Below are positions 45,198 to 56,600 of a stretch of 64,000 bases of DNA, piece after piece. The notes beneath the pieces are model-generated. The model saw nothing but the letters and a program-made list of their open reading frames with translations. It searched no databases and was not told the origin of the DNA. Each line of letters opens with the position of its first letter. The first letter of the stretch is position 1. Made by a program: the position numbers and the translations under genes. Source of the DNA: Mermis nigrescens (lineage: Eukaryota > Nematoda > Enoplea > Mermithida > Mermithidae); assembly GCA_036768485.1 (NCBI GenBank), contig JAVLUZ010000157.1, positions 16,681,877-16,745,876 of the forward strand. Direction: 5' to 3'.

Positions 45198-46041
45198 TAG
45201 GGATGCGCCGGGGCCGCCTTTTTGACCGGGGCCTGGGCCCGGCGCCGGGGCCGGTACTAGAGACTGGGACCAACCGGGGCCAATTATTTTTGCTATATCC
45301 AGGATATACCATGTATACATATGTATTTGGCAAAATGTGACTTATGCAAAATAGCGTCTGGGCAAGTCTATGGCATCCGTTCCACATGCATTTTCGTGTT
45401 CAATTAATCATCATAGCTTATATAGGCCAGAAATTTTTCCTGCCATTTATAAAATTTGGCCCAATTCACTTAACTTGCATCATTATCAGCCGAAATACTC
45501 ATGTTTTAGATCAGACGAGTTGAAAATAGCTTAAACAAGGATAGATATTTCACGTGCATAGTTTATTATGTTGCCAGCCAATCCAACACAAAAAACATCT
45601 TTTGGAATTTCATCCGCAGGCATGTAGCTGGCCGTCCTATTTTGGGGTGACCAACACCAATTTTGGAGGGACTAAGGCCAAAAGGCCAAAAATAGCACAA
45701 AATAACGTTTAAAAAGTCCAATTTTTCCGATTTTTCTGATTTTTATGGGGTCCGGCCGGACCCCCCATTCCCTCCAGAGCTACGTGCCTGTTCATCCGGC
45801 AATTAAACCTACAGGAATGCCACAAAATGTTAAACGTATGCTTTTTCTCATGCAGAAGAAAAAGTCGGAACAGATTTGGATCCGATGGGCTTTTTGCGGA
45901 CAAAATTGGTACATGAATGATATGCACAGGCGATTATGCACGATTTTTCCTCAAATTATCGCCAAAATCCGAACAAAAAACGTTGAGATAATTCTAAATG
46001 ATAGGCTGAAAGTCGCGTATTTTGGCCCCGGTGCATCCCTA
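45198..46041. mobile_element. Non-autonomous hAT element, 844 bp, perfect TSD GTACAAAC
   Basis: Ends TAGGGATGCGCCGGGGCC and the inverted form of TAGGGATGCACCGGGGCC. The 8-bp flank GTACAAAC is at 45190-45197 and 46042-46049. Near the left end is a block of GGGGCC/GGCGCC units. It lies within the 'TGTACAAAG' repeat, inside the larger hAT at 44238, and is itself interrupted by a MITE at 45617-45790. Confidence 0.9.
45617..45790. mobile_element. hAT-type MITE, 174 bp, perfect TSD TTCATCCG
   Basis: Ends CAGGCATGTAGCTGG and AGCTACGTGCCTG inverted. The 8-bp flank TTCATCCG is at 45609-45616 and 45791-45798. It is closely similar to the 170-bp element at 7393-7562. It is the innermost insertion of the nest. 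Confidence 0.92.
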
Positions 46042-46744
46042 GTACAAACGGACATTGTTAAAATAAAAACACTGGTACACAGTAGACACACGATATACAA
46101 CAAGTACAAAGATGACGTTGGAATTTCGAGTAAACAAAGACATGCCTTCAAATGTGAGACATGTAGGGATAAAGGTGTGGCTTTCCCCTTAAGTGTTTCA
46201 TCATTTTCGCGATCGCTAGTGATTCATTCATAGTCGAACTTTTTTCAAAATGGAAACAGATGCGGAGCAGATACAATGCTTAGATGAGTCAGCTTTTGTT
46301 ATTAGTACATGGTTGCTTGCTGTTAATATAGTCAAAGTTACTGTTGTGAGCATATTTTTAACAAAATTTAAGGTGACTAGAAGATAAATTGAGCTAAATG
46401 GCGTCGTCTGGGGTTAGTTATATTGCACATTGTCTAAATTTTAATGCGAAAAAAATTGCCCTGAAAAAAGCTTCGGCCTGCGGCCTTTTTTCTCTCTTTG
46501 TTTCGGCCTTCGGCCGAAGCAAGAAAATACCCCACCTTCGGCCGAAGCCGAAGCTTCGGTCGTTCCCTGGGCTGTGTAGCCCAAAAAGGCTATACAGCAA
46601 TGGTTTTTCGGCCAAAATCGCTGTATAGCTATCAGCTTTTCAAATCTCAGGGGTAATACTCCCCCCACCCCCCATGCTCTTGTATGCGCATAGCTATCTA
46701 GCGATTTTTGCTTTTCAGCCCCTGAAAGTTTAACCTTGCGCACC

Positions 46745-47265
46745 TATGCCCCTGAGTCTAAAAAAATTTTAACCCCTCCCCTGATTTCTAGCAAGAACTT
46801 GACCAAGGAACCCCCTCTGTTCAAAATTTTGAGCCGTCCATTACATGTATGCATGGGCAGCAACCGAATTCTGCGGGGTCTGCATGGTGGAAAACAGGCA
46901 AAACTCCTCCAAAAAGTAGCCGAAAATTCAATTCTGTTGGTCTATCAAGTTTGGGGGCCTGCCGAATTATTAGAGTCTAAACCATTTATATAACGGCTCA
47001 AAATTTGGAGGGGAGGTCCCAGCCAATTTTACGGGCGAATGAAAGCCAATTTTTGACCAAATACGGCCTAGCGATATGAAAAAATTTGCGAAATTTTTCA
47101 AAAAAGCAACTACAAAATGTTAGTCACAAATCATCACATTCATATTATTGTTGGGCTGTACAAAAATCGGGGTGGGGGGGGTCAAAAATTTTCAGGCTCT
47201 GGGGGTGGGAGGACCGCCGACTTTGGGTGGGGAGATCAACCCCATCCCCTCTCTTACATGTATGG
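46745..47265. repeat. Family C and B repeats
   Basis: Family C at about 46745-46857 and 46990-47262, both with ACATGTATG-type ends. Family B at about 46858-46985, containing the GGGCAGCAACCGAATTCTG motif. Confidence 0.65.
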
Positions 47266-47346
47266 TCTAAACTCCCTTACCCACGCCCGCATGCGCCCAT
47301 TAGCGAATCCGTGAAGCCGTTGGATGAAAAACGCTAAAAGCAACGC

Positions 47347-47693
47347 TTACTCATCGTCGGTCGGTCGAACAGTAGAACGTTGTTTGGGCGAACCGTCGTT
47401 CGCGTCGCTTCGGTCGCGCGGCAACGCGACGCGATCGCTTGCGCGAGCGCCGGAGAGCGCGGCGTTTTGGCGGCGACGCAAACGCTGCTTGTGCTCGACG
47501 TCGTCGGCGCGCATTTGCATGCGCAGCGGCTTTTTGACGCGCTTCGCGACCGTGTTGCGCACCGGTTCGTCCAAATCGGAATAAGGCGACAGATCGCCAT
47601 CGCGCGCGTCGTCGTCTGACCAGCGACGCGTCGAGTCGCGAATTTCATTCCAGCGCGACGCGTCTTGCAGGCGAACGCGTAAATCCAACGGAG
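47347..47693 (-). CDS. NCBP3: NCBP3 exon 6 (terminal, GC-rich)
   Basis: 114 codons plus stop TAA, after acceptor GTTAAAG, with TACTAAC, a branch-point-like motif, about 20 nt upstream. It encodes LDLRVRLQD, a basic segment VAKRVKKPLRMQMRADDVE that matches the family's SMKMTMYADEVE, then an Arg-rich tail. The exon is far richer in G, C and CpG than its surroundings. Confidence 0.83.
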
Positions 47694-50600
47694 CTTTAAC
47701 GAATAATTCAGTGAAAGTTAGTATACTTTCTGCAGGGTTGTGTTTAGAGGGCGGCCACCATGGGTGGGCACTGGGCAGCACTATCCATTGGATCAAAAAA
47801 ATTGCGAAAAAACAAAAAAAAATTCAAAAAAATTGAATTATGGGGGTATTGTAGTTTCTTGAGGAGTATTTAGCCTTCTGGGGGTGCATACCCCACGCCT
47901 ACGTGTGGCAGCCTCACCCCCTGGCCGGAAAGAAAAATTTTGGAAGGGAAGATAATGCACGAAAGGATAGAAAAAAAGCATGTCTTTGGCGTGAAATCTT
48001 GAAATACAAAGCGATTCGCGTCAGATATACCGTATTTTCGATTTGACTCAAGGGCGACCAAAAAACGCCACTTTTTAAGTAAAAAAAATTTAAACAAAAA
48101 GTTAGAATTTTATGATCTTAATGGATACACCATGTCGAAAAACGTCGAAAATTGCGGTTCTTACGAGCTATTCCGACGATTTTCCGAGATATAAACCAAT
48201 TTATGTGGAGTCCGCACCCCTTGGCTGAATCCTGGATACGAGCCTTACTTTGAGCGTAAAATTTAGTCATTTTCTGAGAGAAATAAAATAAGTTTATAGT
48301 CAATTTCATTTTGTCCGTTTCTGGCTTTAATTTTGGCTTTTCATCAGTAATTTAACTTTCGACATTCTGAGAGTCTATATAGCACACGTGGGTGTGGGGA
48401 TTCGAGGTAGAAGTTTGGACCCTTTGAATTAAAAACTTCGCTCAGAATTAAATTTTTAAAGCTTTTTTATCCTTTTGCGACTTATCTTAGAGAACGGTGG
48501 CATTTGCCCTTCGCGTCAATTTTTCAGCCCTCTTTTATCTATTGAAAACTTTCCTACCCACCCAATCTACAGCTATTCAGTCGGCCCATGTTGGGCTAAG
48601 ACCATCAGACCCCTCCGTACGTATGTACGTGTTGCAAGTCTGATTTCGATCCTGTCGCAGAATGACTGCTGACCGTCTGAACCTGCCCGTAAAAAGCTAC
48701 TGATTACAGAATGAATTTCAGTTTTCCAAAAAGTGATAGAAAGTAGACTGGTTATTCCAACCATTTTTTTGCGATTGTTTGACTTAGATGTAAAGATTAA
48801 TTTCGGGCACTTAGCGTCAGTTGATCAATTTTTAAATTCATTCAACTTTATTTAATTTTTTGAATATTTTTTCATTATACAGAAAACGAAGTCGCGCAAA
48901 GTAAAAATAAATAAAAACAAAGTAAAAATCGAAAACGAATTTATTTAATTAATATAAAATCATCGTCAGCAAAGTAAAAGCATCACTTTTGACGCGTGCA
49001 AGCCTTTGTAAGCCCAAAAAGTGTCACTTATTAAAGAAAAATCAGGGGTATGACTTAGACTTTTTAGGCTGATATAGGTTGGCAGCTACATACATAGCTG
49101 CTCTGCTACCCAACTCATTTTGGAGCCATGTCAAAAATAACTAATTGGTGGTCAAGCAAAATCAAAATGCTCGAATAATAACCTGCTCAATGAGCAATTG
49201 TTTCACTGGGAACACCAAAAAGATGAATTTGTTCAACACACCATCGCATTACTTAACTGAAACATGACAAATACATAACTGAATAAATTACAGGCGACAA
49301 GGGCGCTAATTAATCTGCCTTACCAGAGAATTATCAAAAATGCAACAAATCTGATTTACAAAATGGAACAAAATCCTATATTCTAAATTATGACCTTGAA
49401 AGCAAAGACAATCAAGTATCTCCGTCGAAAATCAAAGCCTTTAATGACTCGAAATTAATATAAAATCATAAAAAACAAACAAACTGTGGCTTTCGAAATC
49501 TGCTAACAAAGGTTTCAAATATCAAGTGATTTTAATTTTAATTTCAATTTTATTAACCAAAATTTTTTTAAATATTAGAAAATAATAAAAAAATTAAGAC
49601 GGCGTAATGAAAACTACTCTCTGGCTGACCTTCGTGCCTTCGCTGTTTTAGTCTAGATCGGACGTCAGAGCCCTCGAAATCATCACCACTATTGGCGCGC
49701 AACCAACGCCTTTTGTTACTGCTACTCATGAGACCAGTCGCTCCACCATAATTCGGATTGCCGTGCTTTTTATAAAGCTTGCTTTCGCGCTCACTTTTGC
49801 TTGATTTTGCGTCGTCTACTGTCGCAAAACGCATCAAAATCAACTCGGACTGTGGTAAGTGATCGCCTGCACATATGCTTCATTAATATATTATGTTAGT
49901 CATTTAAACATTACCATATTACACGCTTATACATTTCCACGGAAAATTCGAAGTCCTAATCTTTCAACCGTGCATGTAAGAGGGGATGCGGATACCCCAT
50001 CCGAAGTTGGTCGTCCCCCATCTCCCAGGGCCACAAAATTTTTGACCCCCCCCCCTGCCGATTTAAGGAAAAATTTGAATTTTTCGGCCATTTTTGGGTG
50101 CTTTTCGGCCATTTTTGGCAAAAAAATTGGAGGTGATTTACCCCCCCCAATGGCTGGGGACCTCCCACTTAAAATTTGGAGCCGTTACATGTACGCTTTA
50201 AGCAGTAGAAGAAAAAGGCTTTCTTAAACATGAGGATTGAGACAGAAGCATGTGCCTCTCGATAAAAAGGATTCATATATGCAATACTCTTACACTGACA
50301 ACAAAAGGGAAGAACGGAAAAAGAGCAAAAGTCAAGTCTACACTTGCACGCGGGCTAACAGTATCCAAAAAATATAATAAATTGAAATTTTACGAAAAAA
50401 TAATGCAAGATTACGGTCAGAAGTGGATTAAAATCATTACTAACGTAAACTAGCTTGAAATTAACCGAAAACTGCGAATTAATGTAGTTTCACACTACGT
50501 ATGCATTTATACCACTTTTTAGGCTATTTAAGGTTAATAAAATTATCCAGCTGACCGGCCTCTGACCACCCCTCTCAGAATAGCTGCGCTGACGCCAGCA

Positions 50601-53600
50601 TATTTCCAAAAAGCTGAGAAAATGTACTGTTGCAAGCATATTTAGCTGAATCAATTTTCCAACGCTCATGCCAAATAGCCATTTTATTGCCCAATTACCA
50701 CGAACTTTTGTCAAAAATTTTCATGCCTCGTTCGATTATAATAAGATGTGCTTGAGATGTAAATTTATTTTGAGAAAAAACATTTTAGGGAGCCGTTTTG
50801 GCACCTTAATGAGCCAAAAAGGTCCTAAAAAGAGTGCACTGTTGGTGGTTTTCAAGAAAAATTTCTTTTCAAAGCTGCATTGCGCTCTTTCTTTTCTGTT
50901 GCAATATTAGAGCTATATTGCCACACGTGGGCGTTGAAGGGTACATCCTACATACACCTACGTCCTATATTCATCCTATATACATACATCCTATGTACAT
51001 CCTATATACACCCCCTTTCTAGAAGGCAAAATACCCCCCCCCCCGCAGAAACTAAAATACCTCCCGGAATTCAATTGGAAATTTTTGTTTTTCCGTAATT
51101 TTTTTGATGTCTTTGGATAGAGCTCGATGAGAAACGTTGAAAAATGGTGTTGTTTTCGCCACACTACCATTTTTAAGATCATTTTTTGTTCTTTAAAAAT
51201 CTTGCACCCCTCCCAGAATTACCTATGGTGCATGTACTTAGCAAAATAAATCCAAAAGCTGGGTACTATAAGTCAAATGCAAGTCAGCTTAGGAGTGTTT
51301 TCAGAGACCATTCTTGAATAGATTTTTATATGTCATGACTACATGGCCAAAGACTACAAAAATATTTAAAAATTGAAGAAATTAAAAAAATTATAAAAAA
51401 ACAAAAACTACCCAAAGAATACCAAAAACTACAAAAACAAAGGCAGTAAGGGTATTGGAATAGTACACCCTTAAGCTGGGAAGTAGAAATTACTATAAAT
51501 CAGTTTTTCCAAGGACAGAAAACAGAAATGTAGACGAACACCCTTTGAACCAAGATTATATAACATCACTGACTGACCCACACCCGAGAATAGTTTGACA
51601 CCGTAGGGTCTAGCTCAAAATATTTTATTTAAAACTTATCTTAAGACTTTGAGAAATTAATTATACGTGCTTTGTCTAATTTTGAGTGTTTTGAAATTTT
51701 GACAAGAGTGCCGAAATATAACATGTAAATCTGCTTGCGGTGCATTCTATTTACTTAAGTGGTGCGAAATAAACATCAAGGCTTAAAATTAGTACATACG
51801 AGTATATAGGTACAGAGCTGTATTTAAGGGAGCGGGGGCGAGGGGGACGCCTCCCCCTTCCCTCCATAGCCGAAAAATTTTTGAAAGGTAACATAATGCA
51901 TGAAGAGATGAGAAATTGCACGCCATTGAAATAAAAAATTCAACTTTTCAACGCTTCGCGCCAGATGTGAAGTATTTTCGATAATTTTGGCACAAGTGAG
52001 ACCCAAAAACTACATTTTTATAGCCTTTTAAATGGCAAAAAATTTTTTTGAAAAGTTAGAATTTAATGGTCTTAATGGATAAAGCATGTCGAAGAACATC
52101 GAAAAATTGGGTTTTACGAGCTATCCCGACAAATTTTCCGACATATGGACCAATTTATGTTGCCCCCTCTAGGCCGAATCCGCAATATGGGCCTGTATAG
52201 GTAGCAAAATTGCTATAAGCTAATTTTGGAATTTTCCAATACCCAATACCCTTGAAACTATGGCCTTGTGCACGTATGGCCAGACGAGTTCTTGGGGGAA
52301 GGGTTTGACCCACCAGAATGGCAACTGACCCTCCGCAAAATGGCTGCGACCCCCAGAATTATCGATTTTTGTAAAAGTTGTAAAAGTGTGCCTTTTTAAG
52401 CGTTTTTAGCTCAAAAATCTCAAATTTTCGGCGCTTCACGCCATACACACATTTTTTGACCATATTTTGTTCAATTTACTCAATTTTTCAAATTTTTCGA
52501 TTTGTTTTACGTTTTTATGTTCTAGAAAGAACGAGCATTGTCTGAAACGTCAAAAACAGTGTTTTTGATGTGTACCCATCGTTTTTTAGCCCAAAAAAGG
52601 CACTTTTTAAAAAAATTTTGGACCTGACCCGACCCCACGCCCAGAATTACCATGCTGTCCAATGATAAAATATATAATGCGAGAAAAGAGAATATCGCGC
52701 AGACTTTGGTCAAAGATTATGATTTAGTTTCCATTTATATTTTCTCAATGGCGGTCGTAAATTTGCATCATTCTTTTTAACTTTTTCTAACATAAATTAA
52801 TCAATTTCAGTTCGCTCGACGCACAAATGTTAACATTGTACACAGATTTGCATAACAAAATCCAGTAGCGTAGCTGGCCTCCTGAATTGGTGGGGGGGGC
52901 AAAATTTAGGACTCGAATATCAAAACAACCACTCGTACATAGACAAAAATAACGGTGTTTTTGACCTTCCTCAGCGTAGCTCAAAAAATGCTGAATCTAT
53001 TCTCCCAGTCATCAAGATACGATTTACGAATTTTCAATTTTTCCTTCGAAGGACCCTTTGCAAAAGTACTCATTCCTAAATTTAGGGGATTAGTCCTCCT
53101 CGGTTTTTTTTGTATTCGACAACGATCATTTCCGATGTACAAAGACTTTTCAGGACCGTTTTTGTACATGTACAAAGATTTTTGGGAAAACAATAATTGT
53201 AAGCAAAGGTGTAAAATTCCCAAAAATTTTCGGCGCGAAATTGTTTGTCCTACATATTTTTTCCGGCGTTTCGCGCTGTTTTGTGACAATTTTTAGTAAT
53301 TTTTGGCGTCAGAAATCCAGAAATCAGCTAAAATACACTACCAAAGGTCGAAAAACCCTGTTTTACCACACTAAAATCGCTACGGTACCATATTATAGTA
53401 CACAAAAATTTGCATATACAAAAGTAGAAAGACTTTTGGGGACCATCTTTGTACATGTACAAACGGACCTTGTACAAAAAACCTCCCCTATCCCCCCAGC
53501 TATGCCCTGACAAAATCGAGAGAGCGAGAAATACCGGGTCGATCGCCGGCTCGCCAAATAAATGTGGGCGGAACGATGTGCTCGTCGGTATCGATTACGA

Positions 53601-56600
53601 CCATATCCTGAGCTTCCGTATCGTCCGATTCGACTTCTTTCTTCGACAATCCTTCGTCATTTTGGTCCAAATCCATAATTTCGTCATTGTCCTGGTCCAC
53701 GTTCGATAACCTGAGCGTTGAACGCTTCAACGGTGAAATCAAATCTTGTTTATCGTCCTCTTCGTCCGAGGCGACGCTACGACCACGCCCTTTTATCAAT
53801 TTTATCGGCTTCGAAAGACCTGCGCAGACGAAACAATTATTTTTAATTCTACTTTTAGGACAAGTGCAACTTTCGGAGATAAAGATAAAATCGAAACTGG
53901 AAAATAATGCAAGTTGACGATCAAGCTATGAATTTTATCAATTTTTAATCAATTCACCCTCCGTGCACCGTGTCCTAGGACGGAGTCGTAGTGAATCGCT
54001 TTATTGGCATTTTCATGATCTTCTTATCCCGGTGTCTATAACTTTGTCTAGCCTCGTTTTGGCTCCAGTTATATCGTTTTTGATGGTTTAGTTCGATGAA
54101 GAGTTAAAGAGCAGTGAGAAATGAGCATTTTTTGGCCTATTTACAGTGAGTATCACAAAAACTCAAAATAGGAAAATAAAGTTCTAATAAAAAATTTAGT
54201 GGTTTGTTCCTTTGCAGCTCTTCAAATGCATCCCCTGGTTGTGTTTGAACACATCAGCAATCTACTTTTTTTGCTTTTGCGTGAATTTCCGCCAGATGCC
54301 TCTTCTTTTGCATTCTAATAGTTTCTTAGTTGTATCTCTTTCAAAAATAATTTTCATAAAAAGTAACATACATATTTAGAAATAGCCGGAAAAATTGCAT
54401 TAAATGAATGTAATGAATGGGAGTTTTAGGAGTTTAAGGACTAGGAGTTTTTCCTATGATGCTACCCCTGCAAAAACATGATGGCAAACGGAGGGTTAAT
54501 ATTATAAGTGTTGTATACTTTCAAACTATGAGTATTTTCAACTTAAAGGGTGTCGAATTTAAAAAATTGATTAGGGGCGAATAATGCTACTCATCATGAT
54601 CCTTTAATTTCAAATGGATTCATTTCATTGCTTGATTAATTTTCGTTTTTGTTTCAATTTTGTTTATAATTTACAAATTAACGATCCAGCGCATTTTTGG
54701 ACTAAATAGCGGACAATAGGACTATTTAAGAGATAGAAATGAAAATCAACAAAGTCAGAAAGTTTGACTGCTTATCATGCCTCATATTGAGGAGTTTTCG
54801 CCTATTTAGGCCTCATATTGAGAAATTCTCGTGCAAATGCAACATTATCTGATAGCGGTTATACCTCAGTGTCACGCCCGGTAGTGGTTAATACAATAAT
54901 CATAGTAATATATTCACTTTAACATGGGTTACTCCGCGTATTGTACGTCTGTCGAGCCCCGTATTCAAAGTAATATAATTTCTCAATAAATATTAGGGAT
55001 GCAACGGGTACCCGGACCCGGACCCGTTATTACCCGGTTCTTTTGGACCCGGACCCGACCCGCTATTGAAAATTTTTGAGACCCGGACCCGGAACCGGTA
55101 AAATTTTGCTTGAAAAATAACGGGTAACGGGTATTGAAAAATTTAAAAAGATGCGAATGATGAAAGACTTGAATAGCGACTAAACACTTTATTTCCAACT
55201 TCTAAATCTTCACATTAATACCAGCTAGTATTTCAAAAACAATCAGATTCATCTACTTGTATCAGTTTAAGAGGCAATGAACCAGGGTCAAGGTGTTTTT
55301 GAATTTGTTCAAATTTTTTCTGCTTGCAGGGGCGGATTTAAGTAGGCAGGGGCGGCTGCTCCCCTCATTGGCCAAAAATATATGGCGAGATAAAGAATGA
55401 TATGCAATTTGCAATGATTTATGGCCGTCAGTGACCATAATTTCTCAAAACTTTCAGGCACTGAGCCGGATGACATTTATTTACTTTCTTGGCGACCTGG
55501 AAGCACGGTTTTTTTTATTCGGCAAAGATTTTTACCGATGTACAAAGGCTTTTCGGAACCGTCTTGTACAAGTACAAAAATCTTTGGAAGACAAAAACTG
55601 CAAAAAAGGTTTAAAATTCGCAAACATTTTCGGCGCATTGCGTTGATAGGAATAATTGTGTGTTCTATAAATCTTTATAATAGCAGAAATCGCATTTCGA
55701 AAGGAAAAATGTCAAATTTTTTGGCGCTTCGCGCTGTTTTAAGACGATCTTAATGATTTTTGCCCTCATAAAACCAGGAATTATATAGCTAAAATACTCT
55801 ACCAAAGGTCAACAACTCTGTTTTTACCACACCAAAGTTGTTACCTTATTATATCATAGTACTCAAAATTTGTGTGTACCAAATGTACAAAGACTTTTAG
55901 GGACCATCTTTGCATATACATGTACAAACGGACCTTGTACAAAAAACACTGCCTGGAAGCCATTTTCTGTTCATGTAGGTTTCAAAACAATTTTAACAGA
56001 CGAAACAGCTATTTTTGCATAGTTTTCTTCTATTTTCAATTAAAAATTTCGATGTTTCGCATCAAATGCCATAAATATAGGAAATCAAGCAGTTAATCAT
56101 GCTTCTAGACGTCTATCTGCCTTGATTTCACAAATTTTCCGGCGCTTTGCGCCAGATTTTTGTTAAAGTCAAAGAAATTTAATGATTTTTTTCGCACAAA
56201 TTTGTGTAAAATTTTAAACTTTTCAGAAAAATATTGCGTCAAAAGTGATTTTATGTAAAAGTATACAACTTAACACACCGAAAAAACGCTATTTTGCGCA
56301 GCAAGGGCAAATTTTCGGACCTCTTTTGGACTGTTTTTGGAAAAGTTGGGATACGCCCCTCTAGGAAAATCCTAGATCCGCCACTGTCTCTTTGAGTCGC
56401 TTCTGTGAAAATATCCCGCCATTTTTCGGCAAATAAGGCGCATTTTTAACCGTTTGCTGCTGTTCTAGAGTCTGGATAAATGAGCTGAGAAGTATGTACA
56501 TTAAACTTGCGAAAAAGTAAGTTTTTTTCCACTACCGCCTTAACAATTAAATTCAAATTATGCTCCGCACAGCTTGAACTTGGTAAGTTTGAATCCTCTA

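Larger units (their letters stand above)
44238..46569. mobile_element. hAT element, 2332 bp, perfect TSD GGCTGTGT, carrying nested insertions
   Basis: Left end CAGTGAACGACCGAAGCT, right end the inverted form of CAGGGAACGACCGAAGCT. The 8-bp flank GGCTGTGT is at 44230-44237 and 46570-46577. Subterminal arrays of CGGCCGAAG units lie at both ends. It contains a 'TGTACAAAG' repeat from about 44738, which is split by the hAT element at 45198-46041. A possible transposase tail lies at 44462-44551. Confidence 0.88.

Noticed and set aside
45745..46233. 162-codon plus frame with a CxxC-like stretch near its end
   Set aside because: It runs from a MITE through the end of hAT-3 and into its host, so it spans three separate insertions. 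The CxxC may be chance.
53512..53534. Alternative NCBP3 exon 4 donor TTT|GTCAGG
   Set aside because: It is in phase with a later acceptor, but the GT lies in the hAT target duplication. The CCCG|GTATTT donor with acceptor GTGCAG gives an alignment to NCBP3 of exactly the expected length.
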